From: Sinomonas sp. ASV486
Lineage (GTDB): Bacteria > Actinomycetota > Actinomycetes > Actinomycetales > Micrococcaceae
NCBI RefSeq assembly: GCF_030908215.1
Contig: NZ_JAVFJK010000001.1
Coordinates: forward strand, 124,001 to 188,000
Direction of reading: 5' to 3'
Length of the DNA: 64,000 bases
In this document: positions 18,695 through 26,907 of the stretch, in pieces
Position numbering within the stretch: position 1 is the first letter of the stretch
Layout of the letters: every line of letters begins with the position of its first letter
Translations under genes and position numbers: made by a program
The notes under the pieces: model-generated
Database searches by the model: none
The model's input: the letters and a program-made list of their open reading frames with translations, nothing else
What the model was told of the DNA's origin: nothing

Positions 18695-20396
18695 TCCGGG
18701 CGCGGTGCACGTGGCTGCGGGCGTGTTCCACGGCGTCGTCGAGCGAGTCGAAGAGGTGCCTGTGGTGCCGCAGTTCGGCGATGACGCCCACACGCTGCAC
18801 GAGATGGAGATGCTGCTCCTGCACGCCCTTGAGCAGTACGGTGATGCCGCGCGCCTCGAGGAGCCTGATCACCTCGACGAGCGCCTGAGCGCCCGTTGCG
18901 TCGAGATATCGCAGCTGTGAGAGCCGCAGCACCACCACCTCGATGCCCGGGGCCGACGACAGCCCCGAGATCTCGGAGAGGATCCGCTCCGCGGCGCCGA
19001 AGAACATGAGGCCATCCAGCCGGAAGACGGCGATGCGCTCGTCGCCGTCGTGGGCCGGGCCGACGATCGGCTCCCGCCGCACACCGCCGAGCTTGGCGAA
19101 CTGCCGCAGCGTGAGCAGGGCCGCCGCCACAAGGCCGATCTGGATGGCGACGATGAGGTCGAACGAGACCGTGATCACCGCCGTCAGGACGAACGCCACC
19201 GCATCATGCCGTGTGGACCCGAGGACGCGGCGCGCTGTCCGGACCGACACCATGCGGCCCGCCGTCACCATGAGCACGCCCGCAAGGGCCGCGAGGGGAA
19301 TCTGGGCGACGAGAGGTGCCGCGAGGTAGACGACGCCGAGCAGCACGAGCGCGTGCACGATCGCCGCGAGCCGCGACCGCCCGCCTGAACGGACGTTGAC
19401 CGCGGTGCGGGCGATCGCGCCCGTCGCGGGCATGCCGCCGAAGAATCCCGCCGCAAGCGATGCGAGCCCCTGGCCCACGAGCTCGCGGTCCGGGTTGTAG
19501 GGCCCAGTGGCCCGTCCGTCCGGGCCGGCAAGCCCCGAGGCGACCCGCGCCGAGAGGAGCGACTCTATTGCCGCGAGCGCAGCGATGGCCACCGCGGGCC
19601 CAGTGAGCTCCGGCAGGTCGGCGAGGCCGGGCAGTGAAGGCGCGGGGAGCGACGGGGGGAGCGAACCGATCCGCTCGACGTCGAGCCCGAGCAGCGCCGC
19701 CCCGAACGAGGCGGCCACGATCGCAATAAGGCTCGCGGGGAATGCCCGGTGGAGGCGAGGCACGAGGAGCGTCACCGCCGCTACGAACACGACGACGCCG
19801 ACGCTCGCCACCGCGCGCGGCCATGGAGCGGCTCCCAGCGCCTCGAATGCGGCAACGGCGGTGTTCTGCCCCGGCATGACGTGCGCGGACACCGCGGACG
19901 GCACCTGCTGGAGGAAGATGATGACGCCGATGCCGAGCGTGAAGCCCTCGACGACGGGCCACGGGATGTACGCGACGGCTCGCCCCAGCCGTGTCGCGCC
20001 GAGGAGCACGACGATGACGCCGGCCAGGACGGACAGGAGGGCGACGGCCCCGACGCCGTGGGTCGCCACAATCGGTGCGAGCACCACGACCATCGCGCCC
20101 GTGGGTCCGGACACCTGCACGTGCGATCCGCCGAAGACGGCGGCGACGAGCCCGGCCACGATCGCCGTGACGAGTCCTGCCTCGGCGCCGACTCCGGAGC
20201 TCACGCCGAACGCGAGGGCGAGGGGCAGGGCAACGATACCGACCGTCAGGCCGGCAAGCAGGTCGCCCCGCCACGTCTTGCGCAGCGAGGCGTAGTCCGA
20301 GCGGTGGGGCAGGAGTGAGCGGGCCGCGGTCAGGGCGTGGACCACTGCATGGGACACCGGGCTGCGCCCAGCGCGCGGCGAGCCGACGGCGGTCAC
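18687..20396 (-). CDS. SulP family anion transporter with STAS domain
   Basis: 569 aa from GTG 20396, which overlaps the TGA of arsR (GTGA), so translation is coupled. The transporter core starts with LRKTWRGDLLAGLTVGIVALPLALAFG and has the family block GPTGAMVVVLAPIV; about 10-14 membrane helices follow. Residues from ~450 on form a cytoplasmic STAS domain (IAVFRLDGLMFFGAAERI, VVLRLSQLRYLDATGAQALVE). SulP proteins carry sulfate, bicarbonate, molybdate or other anions; which one is not readable here. The pairing with an ArsR regulator points to a stress- or ligand-induced uptake system. Confidence 0.88.
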   Translation of the reverse strand: MTAVGSPRAGRSPVSHAVVHALTAARSLLPHRSDYASLRKTWRGDLLAGLTVGIVALPLALAFGVSSGVGAEAGLVTAIVAGLVAAVFGGSHVQVSGPTGAMVVVLAPIVATHGVGAVALLSVLAGVIVVLLGATRLGRAVAYIPWPVVEGFTLGIGVIIFLQQVPSAVSAHVMPGQNTAVAAFEALGAAPWPRAVASVGVVVFVAAVTLLVPRLHRAFPASLIAIVAASFGAALLGLDVERIGSLPPSLPAPSLPGLADLPELTGPAVAIAALAAIESLLSARVASGLAGPDGRATGPYNPDRELVGQGLASLAAGFFGGMPATGAIARTAVNVRSGGRSRLAAIVHALVLLGVVYLAAPLVAQIPLAALAGVLMVTAGRMVSVRTARRVLGSTRHDAVAFVLTAVITVSFDLIVAIQIGLVAAALLTLRQFAKLGGVRREPIVGPAHDGDERIAVFRLDGLMFFGAAERILSEISGLSSAPGIEVVVLRLSQLRYLDATGAQALVEVIRLLEARGITVLLKGVQEQHLHLVQRVGVIAELRHHRHLFDSLDDAVEHARSHVHRARSV

Positions 20397-20791
20397 CGGG
20401 CGGCGCCGTCGTGCGTCGCTGCGGCGCCCACGATGCCGACAGCGGGCAGCGCGGACGCCGCCTCGAGTTGCTCGCGGGTGTCCGCGAGGCTGTCGAGGAG
20501 GAAGGTGCGGGCGATCGCCAGAAGCTCGGCGATCTTCGGGTGGGCGAGCGAGTAGGTCACGGTGCTGGCCGTGCGCACGCTCGTGACGACGCGGTGCCGG
20601 CGCAGCGTCGCGAGGTGCTGGGAGAGGTGCGAGGCCTCGAGCCCGGTTCCCTCGAGGAGCTCGCTCACGGGCGCCGACTGGGTGGGGGAGTCGGCGAGGA
20701 TCTCGAGGATGCGGATCCGCGCCGGGTGGGCGAGGCCCTTGAACAGGTTCGCCTTGATCTCGTAGAGCGGGGCCTCGCGGTCGCTGAACAT
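20393..20791 (-). CDS. ArsR family winged-helix repressor without cysteines
   Basis: 132 aa. Helices FKGLAHPARIRILEILA and VSELLEGTGLEASHLSQHLATLRRHRVV (recognition helix) define the ArsR/SmtB fold, followed by a wing VTSVRTASTVTYSL. The protein has no cysteine, so thiolate metal sensing and persulfide sensing of the BigR/SqrR kind are unlikely; His/Asp/Glu metal sites or another ligand remain possible. First gene of an operon with sulP. A perfect 11+11 inverted repeat lies 19 bp upstream and suggests autorepression. Confidence 0.85.
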   Translation of the reverse strand: MFSDREAPLYEIKANLFKGLAHPARIRILEILADSPTQSAPVSELLEGTGLEASHLSQHLATLRRHRVVTSVRTASTVTYSLAHPKIAELLAIARTFLLDSLADTREQLEAASALPAVGIVGAAATHDGAAR

Positions 20792-20809
20792 GGGCGGGTC
20801 CTCCCGTGG

Positions 20810-20841
20810 CGATATGATGATTTGATGAATTCATCATATCG
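20810..20841. promoter_or_regulatory. ArsR-type operator before arsR-sulP
   Basis: CGATATGATGA (20810-20820) and TCATCATATCG (20831-20841) are perfect inverted repeats with a 10-bp spacer TTTGATGAAT, itself partly symmetric. AT-rich arms of this length and position, just ahead of an ArsR gene, are typical for ArsR/SmtB operators. It also lies 13 bp from the end of the neighbouring gene at 20854. Confidence 0.82.
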
Positions 20842-20853
20842 CAGGAGATGCTC

Positions 20854-21363
20854 TCACCTGTGCGGTGCGATGAAGACCACGGTGAGAAGGGTCAACCCGG
20901 CCAGCGCGATTCCCGAGGAGACAGCCGCGAAGTAGAGGCCCTGCGCTGCCTCGGGCCAGATGTCCAGGGCCACGACGACGAGCGAGCCGACGAGCCCCAG
21001 CACGAGGGGCCCTCCGACGCCTAGGTAGAGTGTCCTGAGCCCTAGCAGCGGCCTGGCGGTCATCTTCCCGAACGACTTCGATTCGGGAGACAAGGTATCC
21101 GTCAGCCACAAGACGATGAAGACGACGAGTGCGAGCAGAGCGCACGGGAGCCAGAGAGTGCGTCCGGCTAGACCGAATCGGCTGAGAGCCACCGGGGCGA
21201 GGGAGGAGATCAGGACCCAGACTCCCACCCACGTGACGTACCGTATCGTCGAGACGACGAACGGGTCACTCGAATCAGCGCTCCGCACGCTGATAAGCGC
21301 ACCGAAGCCGACGAAGATGCCAGCGATCTCCGCGAGTTGGAGCAGCAGTCCCGCATCCGGCAC
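20854..21363 (-). CDS. four-helix membrane protein, unknown
   Basis: 169 aa. Four hydrophobic helices are visible (around residues 8-26, 45-65, 73-90, 112-132 plus a C-terminal one). The N-terminal stretch LLLQLAEIAGIFVGFGALIS is recurrent in bacterial membrane proteins of unknown function. No catalytic motif. The base composition is slightly lower in GC than its neighbours (for example ACC/AGA-containing codons), which might reflect later acquisition. It ends 13 bp before the arsR operator and is read in the same direction. Confidence 0.6.
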   Translation of the reverse strand: MPDAGLLLQLAEIAGIFVGFGALISVRSADSSDPFVVSTIRYVTWVGVWVLISSLAPVALSRFGLAGRTLWLPCALLALVVFIVLWLTDTLSPESKSFGKMTARPLLGLRTLYLGVGGPLVLGLVGSLVVVALDIWPEAAQGLYFAAVSSGIALAGLTLLTVVFIAPHR

Positions 21364-21466
21364 GTCGAACCTCCACCTGGTCGATCCTGCTCAGCACGCT
21401 ACGCGGGGACCGATGTCGCGACCAGACCCGCCGCAGATTGTCGGCCGGGCCCGCTAGGCTTTCCCC

Positions 21467-21916
21467 ATGGCCATCAACCCCGATCTCGCCGGCCGCGTGT
21501 ATCCGTCCGCCGAGGTGTATGACGTTGCCCGCGAGAAGATCCGCGAGTTCGCCCGTGCCGTCAAGGCCGGGCACCCCGCGCACTACGACGTCGACGCCGC
21601 CCATGCCCTCGGGCACGCCGACCTTGTGGCGCCGCCGACCTTCGCGATCATCGTCGCCCAGCGGGCCGACGCGCAGCTCATCGCGGACCCTGAATCGGGC
21701 ATCGACTTCTCGCGCGTGGTCCACGCCGAGCAGCGCTTCACGCACCACCGGCCGATTGTTGCGGGGGACCGGCTGACGGCTGAGCTCCATGTGGACAAAG
21801 TCCGGGCGATGGGCGGCGGGGCGATGGTCACGACGCGCGCGGAGATCTCGGCGGAGGACGGCTCCCCGGTTGCCACCACGACATCGTCCATTCTCGTGCG
21901 GGGAGAAGGCCAGTGA
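21467..21916 (+). CDS. HadA-like (3R)-hydroxyacyl dehydratase subunit
   Basis: 149 aa hot-dog protein of the FAS1-like / MaoC N-terminal class: AGRVYPSAEVYDVAREKIREFA, then the AHALGHADLVAPPTFAIIV loop and FTHHRPIVAGDRL. In actinobacterial FAS-II, HadA is the substrate-channel subunit and HadB the catalytic one; HadA lacks the D/H pair, and so does this protein. ATG 21467 lies 6 bases after TAGGCT (21455-21460). It overlaps the next gene by 4 bp (GTGA), so the two subunits are translationally coupled. Confidence 0.8.
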   Translation: MAINPDLAGRVYPSAEVYDVAREKIREFARAVKAGHPAHYDVDAAHALGHADLVAPPTFAIIVAQRADAQLIADPESGIDFSRVVHAEQRFTHHRPIVAGDRLTAELHVDKVRAMGGGAMVTTRAEISAEDGSPVATTTSSILVRGEGQ

Positions 21917-22374
21917 GCGCAGAGAACAGCACCGCCGTCATGCCTGTCTTCGACCAGCTTGAGACGGGCCTCGAGATCGGCCGCCGCGAGATCGCGGTGA
22001 CGCGCGCCGACCTCGTGAAATACGCCGGCGCCTCGGGCGATTTCAACCCGATCCACTGGAACAACGACTTCGCCGTCTCCGTCGAGCTGCCCGGCGTGAT
22101 CGCGCACGGCATGTTCACGATGGGCGCGGCCGTCCAGCTCGTCACCGACTGGGCCGGCGATCCCGGCGCCGTCCTCGACTACCAGACGCGCTTCACGAAG
22201 CCAGTTCCCGTGGCCGACACAACGGGCACCGATGATCCCGGCGCCGTCCTCGAGGTAGTCGGCACCGTGGGGACGCTCGATCCCGAGGCCCGCACCGCCC
22301 GCATCGACCTCATGGTGACCGCGGCCGGCCAGCGCGTGCTGACCAAGGCGCAGGCGCTCGTCCGGCTCGCCTGA
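21913..22374 (+). CDS. HadB-like (3R)-hydroxyacyl dehydratase, catalytic subunit
   Basis: 153 aa MaoC hot-dog hydratase. The hydratase-2 motif is intact: YAGASGDFNPIHWNNDFA holds catalytic Asp and His, followed by GVIAHGMFTMGAAVQ. Together with HadA it would dehydrate hydroxyacyl-ACP (fatty-acid elongation) or hydrate enoyl-CoA. It follows HadA directly and precedes an MFS gene by 7 bp. Confidence 0.82.
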   Translation: MSAENSTAVMPVFDQLETGLEIGRREIAVTRADLVKYAGASGDFNPIHWNNDFAVSVELPGVIAHGMFTMGAAVQLVTDWAGDPGAVLDYQTRFTKPVPVADTTGTDDPGAVLEVVGTVGTLDPEARTARIDLMVTAAGQRVLTKAQALVRLA

Positions 22375-22381
22375 GCGCGGC

Positions 22382-23692
22382 GTGTCCGGGACCCCCGCGC
22401 CTGCTCCGTCCCCGGAGGTGCGCCGCTGGCGCCTCGCCGTCGTTGCAGCGTACGGCGCGAGCGGCATCGCCTTCTCGAGCTGGGTATCGCGCGTCCCTGC
22501 CCTGAAGGAGGATCTGGGCCTCACGCCCGGCGGCGTCGGCCTGCTCCTGCTGTGCATGACGCTCGCCTCGTTCGCGTCGGTCTCGGTCTCGGGGCTCATC
22601 GTGATCCGCCTCGGCTCCGCGCGAACCATCCAGGCCGGCTCCCTCCTCGTGGGTGCGGGCCTCGTCCTGCTGGGGCTCGGCGCGAGCGTGGCCCGCTCGC
22701 CCATCGCGGCTGCCGTCGGCTTCGCGGTGATCGGACTCGGGACGGCAAGCTGGAACACGGCCTCGAACGTCGAGGGTGCGGCCGTCGAGCGGGCTCTGCG
22801 GAAGTTCATCATGCCCAAGCTGCATGGCGCGTTCAGCATCGGCACGGTGCTGGGCGCCGTCGTGGGGGCATGGGCCGCCGCTGCGGCCGTGCCGCTCGCA
22901 TGGCATCTGGGGGTCGCGGGCCTGATCGTTGCCGTCACTGTCGTCACGGCGGGGACATTCCTGCGCGCGGACGCCGCGTCCACGTCCCGCGCTGCCCACG
23001 ACGGCGGGCTGGCCGCCGGGGACGCCGCGCCGTCGTCCGTGCTCGCCGCGCCAGACGAAGGCGTGCAGGGAGCGGAAGGCGTGCAGTCTTCGGGCGGCCG
23101 TGCCCAGGTCGCGGCCGCGTGGAGGGACCGGCGCACCGTGCTGCTCGGTGTCATGGTGCTGGGACTCGCGTTGGCCGAGGGCGCGGCGGGAGACTGGGTC
23201 GCGCTCGCGCTCGCGGACGGCTATGGCGTCACCCAGGCAGTCGGCGCAACCGGCTACAGCGTGTTCGTGGTGGCCATGGCCGTGGGCCGGTTCCTCGGCA
23301 CACCCGTCCTGAACCGGCACGGCCGGGTGCCCGCGCTGCGGGCGTGTGGGATCCTCGCGCTCGTGGGTCTCGCACTGTTCGTGCTCGCGCCGACGCTCTG
23401 GCTCGCGTTCGTGGGCCTCGTCGTGTGGGGCCTCGGCGCTTCCCTCGGCTTCCCGGTGGGCATGTCCGCCGCGGCCGACGATCCCATGCACGCCGCGGCG
23501 CGTGTCTCGGTCGTCTCGACCATCGGCTATGGCGCGTTCCTCTGCGGGCCCCCGCTGCTGGGGTTCGTTGCCGAATTCACGGGGGTGCGCTACTCGCTCC
23601 TGACGGTGCTGGTATTCGTGCTCGTGAGCCTGGTCCTCGCGGGCCAGGCTGCCCGCCGGCCCGGTATCACCGTGAGCGCCGTATCGGCCTGA
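22382..23692 (+). CDS. MFS transporter (12 helices)
   Basis: 436 aa from GTG 22382. Twelve hydrophobic helices are seen, with a central loop rich in Ala/Asp (~residues 195-245). The wording GASGIAFSSWVSRVPALKEDLGL and LCMTLASFASVSVSGLIVIRLG matches MFS members annotated as fucose permease-like or YbjJ/inner-membrane carriers. Substrate unknown. Placed 7 bp after HadB, so probably in the same mRNA. Confidence 0.8.
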   Translation: MSGTPAPAPSPEVRRWRLAVVAAYGASGIAFSSWVSRVPALKEDLGLTPGGVGLLLLCMTLASFASVSVSGLIVIRLGSARTIQAGSLLVGAGLVLLGLGASVARSPIAAAVGFAVIGLGTASWNTASNVEGAAVERALRKFIMPKLHGAFSIGTVLGAVVGAWAAAAAVPLAWHLGVAGLIVAVTVVTAGTFLRADAASTSRAAHDGGLAAGDAAPSSVLAAPDEGVQGAEGVQSSGGRAQVAAAWRDRRTVLLGVMVLGLALAEGAAGDWVALALADGYGVTQAVGATGYSVFVVAMAVGRFLGTPVLNRHGRVPALRACGILALVGLALFVLAPTLWLAFVGLVVWGLGASLGFPVGMSAAADDPMHAAARVSVVSTIGYGAFLCGPPLLGFVAEFTGVRYSLLTVLVFVLVSLVLAGQAARRPGITVSAVSA

Positions 23693-23714
23693 CCCCGCCG
23701 CCACCGCCCGTTGA

Positions 23715-23838
23715 GGGGTCTCTGGCCGTGAGTTGTGGGGTCTCTGGCGACCCGCTGCGGGGTCTCTGGCGCCCCTTGGGACCCCACAAGGCGCCGCCAG
23801 AGACCCCACAAGGCGCCGCCAGAGACCCCACAACGGGG
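23715..23838. repeat. 22-bp tandem array: three direct copies then two and a half inverted copies
   Basis: Three units start GGGGTCTCTGGC at 23715, 23737 and 23759. They are followed by units in the opposite orientation starting ACCCCACAAGGCGCC at 23781 and 23803, and a partial one at 23825. The period is exactly 22 bp and orientation switches at 23780/23781, so the array can form a large cruciform. It fills the gap between the MFS gene and murB. Confidence 0.9.
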
Positions 23839-23856
23839 CGCGGCTAAGCTTGTCGG

Positions 23857-24921
23857 GTGAGCCCGACCCTCCTGTCCTCCCTGACCACCTCCGCCGTGGG
23901 CGGCCCCGCGGCCCGCTTCGAGGTGGCCCGCACCGAGGCCGAGATCATCGATGCCGTCCGCACCGCGGACACGGCGGGCGAACCGCTGCTGATCATTGCC
24001 GGCGGCTCGAACCTCGTCGTGTCCGACGACGGCTACCCCGGCACCGTCCTGAAGATCGCCTCCGAGGGACTCGCCGTGAACTCGGCCGACTCGTGCGGCG
24101 GGGTCTCAGTCCAGGTCCAGGCCGGGCATCCGTGGGATGCGTTCGTGGACCACGCCGTGCACCACGCGTTCAGCGGGGTCGAGGCCCTCTCCGGCATCCC
24201 CGGCTCGACGGGCGCCACGCCCGTGCAGAATGTCGGTGCCTACGGCCAGGACGTCTCGCAGACCATCTGGCAGGTCCGCGCGTGGGACCGCGAGGCAGAC
24301 GCCGTAAGGACCTTCGTTCCCTCAGAGCTGAAGTTCGCCTACCGGGACTCGCTGCTCAAGCAGACCACGGTCAACGGATCGCCTCGCTATGTGGTGCTCA
24401 CCGTCGAGTTCCAGCTCGCGCTGGGCCGCATGAGCGCCCCGGTACGGTACGCCGAGCTTGCGCGGGCCCTCGGCGTCGAGCAGGGCCAGCGTGCCTATGC
24501 GACGGACGTGCGCCGCGAGGTCCTGCGATTGCGTGCATCAAAGGGCATGGTCCTGGACCGCGGAGACCGGGACACGTACTCAACGGGCTCCTTCTTCACG
24601 AACCCCGTGCTGACGGACACCGTCGCCGCATCCCTCCCCGAGGACGCCCCCCGGTACCCGGCGGGGGACGGGCTCGTGAAGACCTCCGCCGCGTGGCTCA
24701 TCGACCGTGCGGGGTTCCCGAAGGGCTACGGCCTCGAGCCGGGCAGCGTCGCGGGCGGACGCGCCTCCCTGTCCACGAAGCACACCCTCGCCCTGACGAA
24801 CCGCGGTGACGCCACCGCGAAGGACCTCCTCGCGCTGGCGCGCGAGGTGCGGGACGGGGTCAAGTCCCGGTTCGGCATCGAACTGCACAATGAGCCGCTG
24901 CTCATCGGGCTCGAGCTGTGA
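23857..24921 (+). CDS. murB: UDP-N-acetylmuramate dehydrogenase
   Basis: 354 aa flavoenzyme reducing UDP-GlcNAc-enolpyruvate in peptidoglycan synthesis. The FAD domain has TSAVGGPAARFEVARTEAE and IIAGGSNLVVSDDGYPG, then LSGIPGSTGATPVQNVGAYGQ (flavin phosphate). The catalytic serine lies in the STGSFFTNPVL motif, and the C-terminal NRGDATAKDLLALAREVR and FGIELHNEPLLIG complete the enzyme. Start is GTG 23857, 6 bases after TAAGCT (23845-23850), a leaderless pattern. It overlaps the TetR gene by 4 bp. Confidence 0.93.
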   Translation: MSPTLLSSLTTSAVGGPAARFEVARTEAEIIDAVRTADTAGEPLLIIAGGSNLVVSDDGYPGTVLKIASEGLAVNSADSCGGVSVQVQAGHPWDAFVDHAVHHAFSGVEALSGIPGSTGATPVQNVGAYGQDVSQTIWQVRAWDREADAVRTFVPSELKFAYRDSLLKQTTVNGSPRYVVLTVEFQLALGRMSAPVRYAELARALGVEQGQRAYATDVRREVLRLRASKGMVLDRGDRDTYSTGSFFTNPVLTDTVAASLPEDAPRYPAGDGLVKTSAAWLIDRAGFPKGYGLEPGSVAGGRASLSTKHTLALTNRGDATAKDLLALAREVRDGVKSRFGIELHNEPLLIGLEL

Positions 24922-25622
24922 TCGAGCAGGCCCGCTTCCGCCAAGAGGTTGCCGCGGCGGCGGTGCGCCTTTACGCCGAGCATGGCTACGAGGGAACGAG
25001 CGCGGACCAGATCGCCGCCGCAGCAGGTCTGTCCCGCAGCACGTTCTTCCGCCAGTTCCGCTCCAAGGAGGATGTGGTCTTCGCCGATCACGACACCCTC
25101 CTCGAGCAGGCGCAGGCTTTCCTCGCCGAACCGCACGAGGACCCGTGGAAGGCGGTGTGCCGTGCCGCCGAGCTCGTGTTCGCGCACTTCGAGGGCCTTG
25201 GCGATCTGGCACAACTGCGCTACCAAGTGGTCAACCGCGAGCCCGGTCTGCGGGACAAGGAGCTCGTCACGACCTTCCGCTACGAGCGGCTGTTCCAGCG
25301 CTACCTCCGCGACACCGTGCCGGGCATTGCCGCCCTCGATGCCGTCCGTTTCGCGTCGACCGTCATCGCGACCCACAACTACTGCCTCCGTGGGCTAATG
25401 CGCGGCGAGGCCGGGTTCGACGCCGCCAGGCTGCGGGACGAGCTCGACGCTGTCCGCCGGCTCTACGGCGTCGCGCACGACGCCGGCCCCGTCGCCTCGG
25501 GCGCGGGCAGCGGCCGTCCGGGTTCCAGCCCCGATGACATCGTGGTTGCGGTCTTCCCACGCTCGGCCATGCCGGAAGACATCGCACGGAGGATCGGGGA
25601 GACCCTCGAGCGGCGCAGCTGA
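24918..25622 (+). CDS. TetR family transcriptional regulator
   Basis: 234 aa. The N-terminal HTH is clear: AVRLYAEHGYEGTSADQIAAAAGLSRSTFFRQFRSKEDVVFA, shown here by its core GLSRSTFFRQFRSKEDVV. The rest is a variable ligand domain. GTG 24918 overlaps the murB stop. It sits 88 bp before the acyl-CoA degradation operon in the same direction and is a candidate regulator of it (FadR-like role), which is inference from position only. Confidence 0.82.
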   Translation: MIEQARFRQEVAAAAVRLYAEHGYEGTSADQIAAAAGLSRSTFFRQFRSKEDVVFADHDTLLEQAQAFLAEPHEDPWKAVCRAAELVFAHFEGLGDLAQLRYQVVNREPGLRDKELVTTFRYERLFQRYLRDTVPGIAALDAVRFASTVIATHNYCLRGLMRGEAGFDAARLRDELDAVRRLYGVAHDAGPVASGAGSGRPGSSPDDIVVAVFPRSAMPEDIARRIGETLERRS

Positions 25623-25673
25623 CTGACCGGACCGTGGTTGGCGGGTCCATCGAGGTCTGACACTCCGTATCAC

Positions 25674-25703
25674 TTGACCTGAGACTCAGTTTCACGATAC
25701 ATC
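25674..25703 (+). promoter_or_regulatory. promoter and palindrome before the acyl-CoA operon
   Basis: TTGACC (25674-25679) and TACATC (25698-25703) are 18 bp apart, and the -10 ends 6 bases before GTG 25710. CTGAGACTCAG, a perfect 11-bp palindrome at 25679-25689, overlaps the end of the -35 and could be an operator. Confidence 0.5.
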
Positions 25704-25709
25704 TGGTGT

Positions 25710-26882
25710 GTGCCCCACATCACCGACGCTGTGTCCACTGCTGGCCTCGCCCCCGTCGAGGCCGACGCCCCTACCCAAGCCGGCCCCGCGCCGTCGTCCG
25801 CCGAGCTCGGCGCCCGCCGGGTCTCGGCGATCGGCGTGATCGGTGCAGGCCTCATGGCCAGCCAGCTCGCGACCCTCTTCGCCCAGCAGCTCCGGCTCCC
25901 CGTCACGATGAGCGACCTCTCTCCCGAGCGCGTCGACGCTGCCCTCACCGGCATCCGTGCGAAGCTCGAGCGCGCCGAGGCCAAGGGCCGCCTCGCGCGC
26001 GGCGAGGCCGAGGAGATCGCGGGCCTCATCACCGGCACGACCGATCCCGCCGACTTCGCGGGCTGCGGCGCCGTCATCGAGGCCGTGTTCGAGGAACTGA
26101 GCGTCAAGCGACAGGTCTTCGCTGCGGCCGAGGCCGCCATCGCACCCGACGCGCTCCTGCTGACCAACACGTCTTCGCTCTCGGTTGAGGCCATGGCCGA
26201 AGGCCTCGCGCATCCCGAGCGCGTTGTCGGCTTCCACTTCTTCAACCCCGTCGCGGTCCTGCCGCTCCTCGAGCTGGTCCGGACCCCCGTCGCGTCGGAT
26301 GCGGCCATGGCCGTCGCCGCGGACCTCGCCGCGGCGCTCGGCAAGACGGCCGTTCCGGTCGCGGATGCCCCCGGGTTCGTGGTGAACCGGATCCTCACGC
26401 GCCTCTTCGCCGAGATCCTGGGTGAGATCGAGGCGACGGCCGCCGCGGGAGGGGACCCACTCGCCGTCGACCGCGCCCTCGCCCCCTGGAACCTCCCCAT
26501 GACCCCGCTGACGCTCATCGACTACATCGGCACCGCCGTCCAGCAGCACATCTGTGCCACGATGCACCGGGCCTACCCCGAGCGCTTCCCGCTCTCCCCG
26601 TGGCTCGCCGCCGCGGCGGAGTCCGGCGTTCGGCGCCTGCTTGCGGACGACGGCGGCCTCTCACCCGAGGCGGCCGCCCTCCTTCCGCAGCTGGCCGGGA
26701 CGGCGGACGCCACCCCCGCCGATCCGGCACAGGTCCTCGAGCGCGTCCACGCCGCTCTCGCCGAGGAGGTCGAGATCATGCTCGCTGAGGGCGTCGTCGC
26801 CTCCGCCGAGGATATCGACCGCTGTATGGTCCTCGGCGCCAACTACCCTGCCGGCGGGATCACCCCGCTCCTGGCCCGCTAA
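25710..26882 (+). CDS. 3-hydroxyacyl-CoA dehydrogenase
   Basis: 390 aa, third enzyme of beta-oxidation (NAD-dependent). The Rossmann fold begins with SAIGVIGAGLMASQLATLFAQ (GxGxxA type), then VIEAVFEELSVKRQVFA, NTSSLSVEAMAEGLAHPERVVGFHFFNPV with the catalytic His, and DAPGFVVNRILTRLF. The C-terminal domain is complete. No enoyl-CoA hydratase domain is fused. First gene of a four-gene operon; GTG start with the likely leaderless promoter described at 25674. Confidence 0.88.
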   Translation: MPHITDAVSTAGLAPVEADAPTQAGPAPSSAELGARRVSAIGVIGAGLMASQLATLFAQQLRLPVTMSDLSPERVDAALTGIRAKLERAEAKGRLARGEAEEIAGLITGTTDPADFAGCGAVIEAVFEELSVKRQVFAAAEAAIAPDALLLTNTSSLSVEAMAEGLAHPERVVGFHFFNPVAVLPLLELVRTPVASDAAMAVAADLAAALGKTAVPVADAPGFVVNRILTRLFAEILGEIEATAAAGGDPLAVDRALAPWNLPMTPLTLIDYIGTAVQQHICATMHRAYPERFPLSPWLAAAAESGVRRLLADDGGLSPEAAALLPQLAGTADATPADPAQVLERVHAALAEEVEIMLAEGVVASAEDIDRCMVLGANYPAGGITPLLAR

Positions 26883-26907
26883 CCCGCCCAGCCCGTAAGG
26901 AAACCGC

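Noticed and set aside
20396..20837. Extended N-terminus of the SulP transporter (start at 20837)
   Set aside because: Those residues are the out-of-frame translation of arsR; the transporter motif begins after GTG 20396, which overlaps the arsR stop.
23715..23838. CRISPR array
   Set aside because: Units are contiguous at 22 bp with no spacers and change orientation halfway; no cas genes exist in the window.
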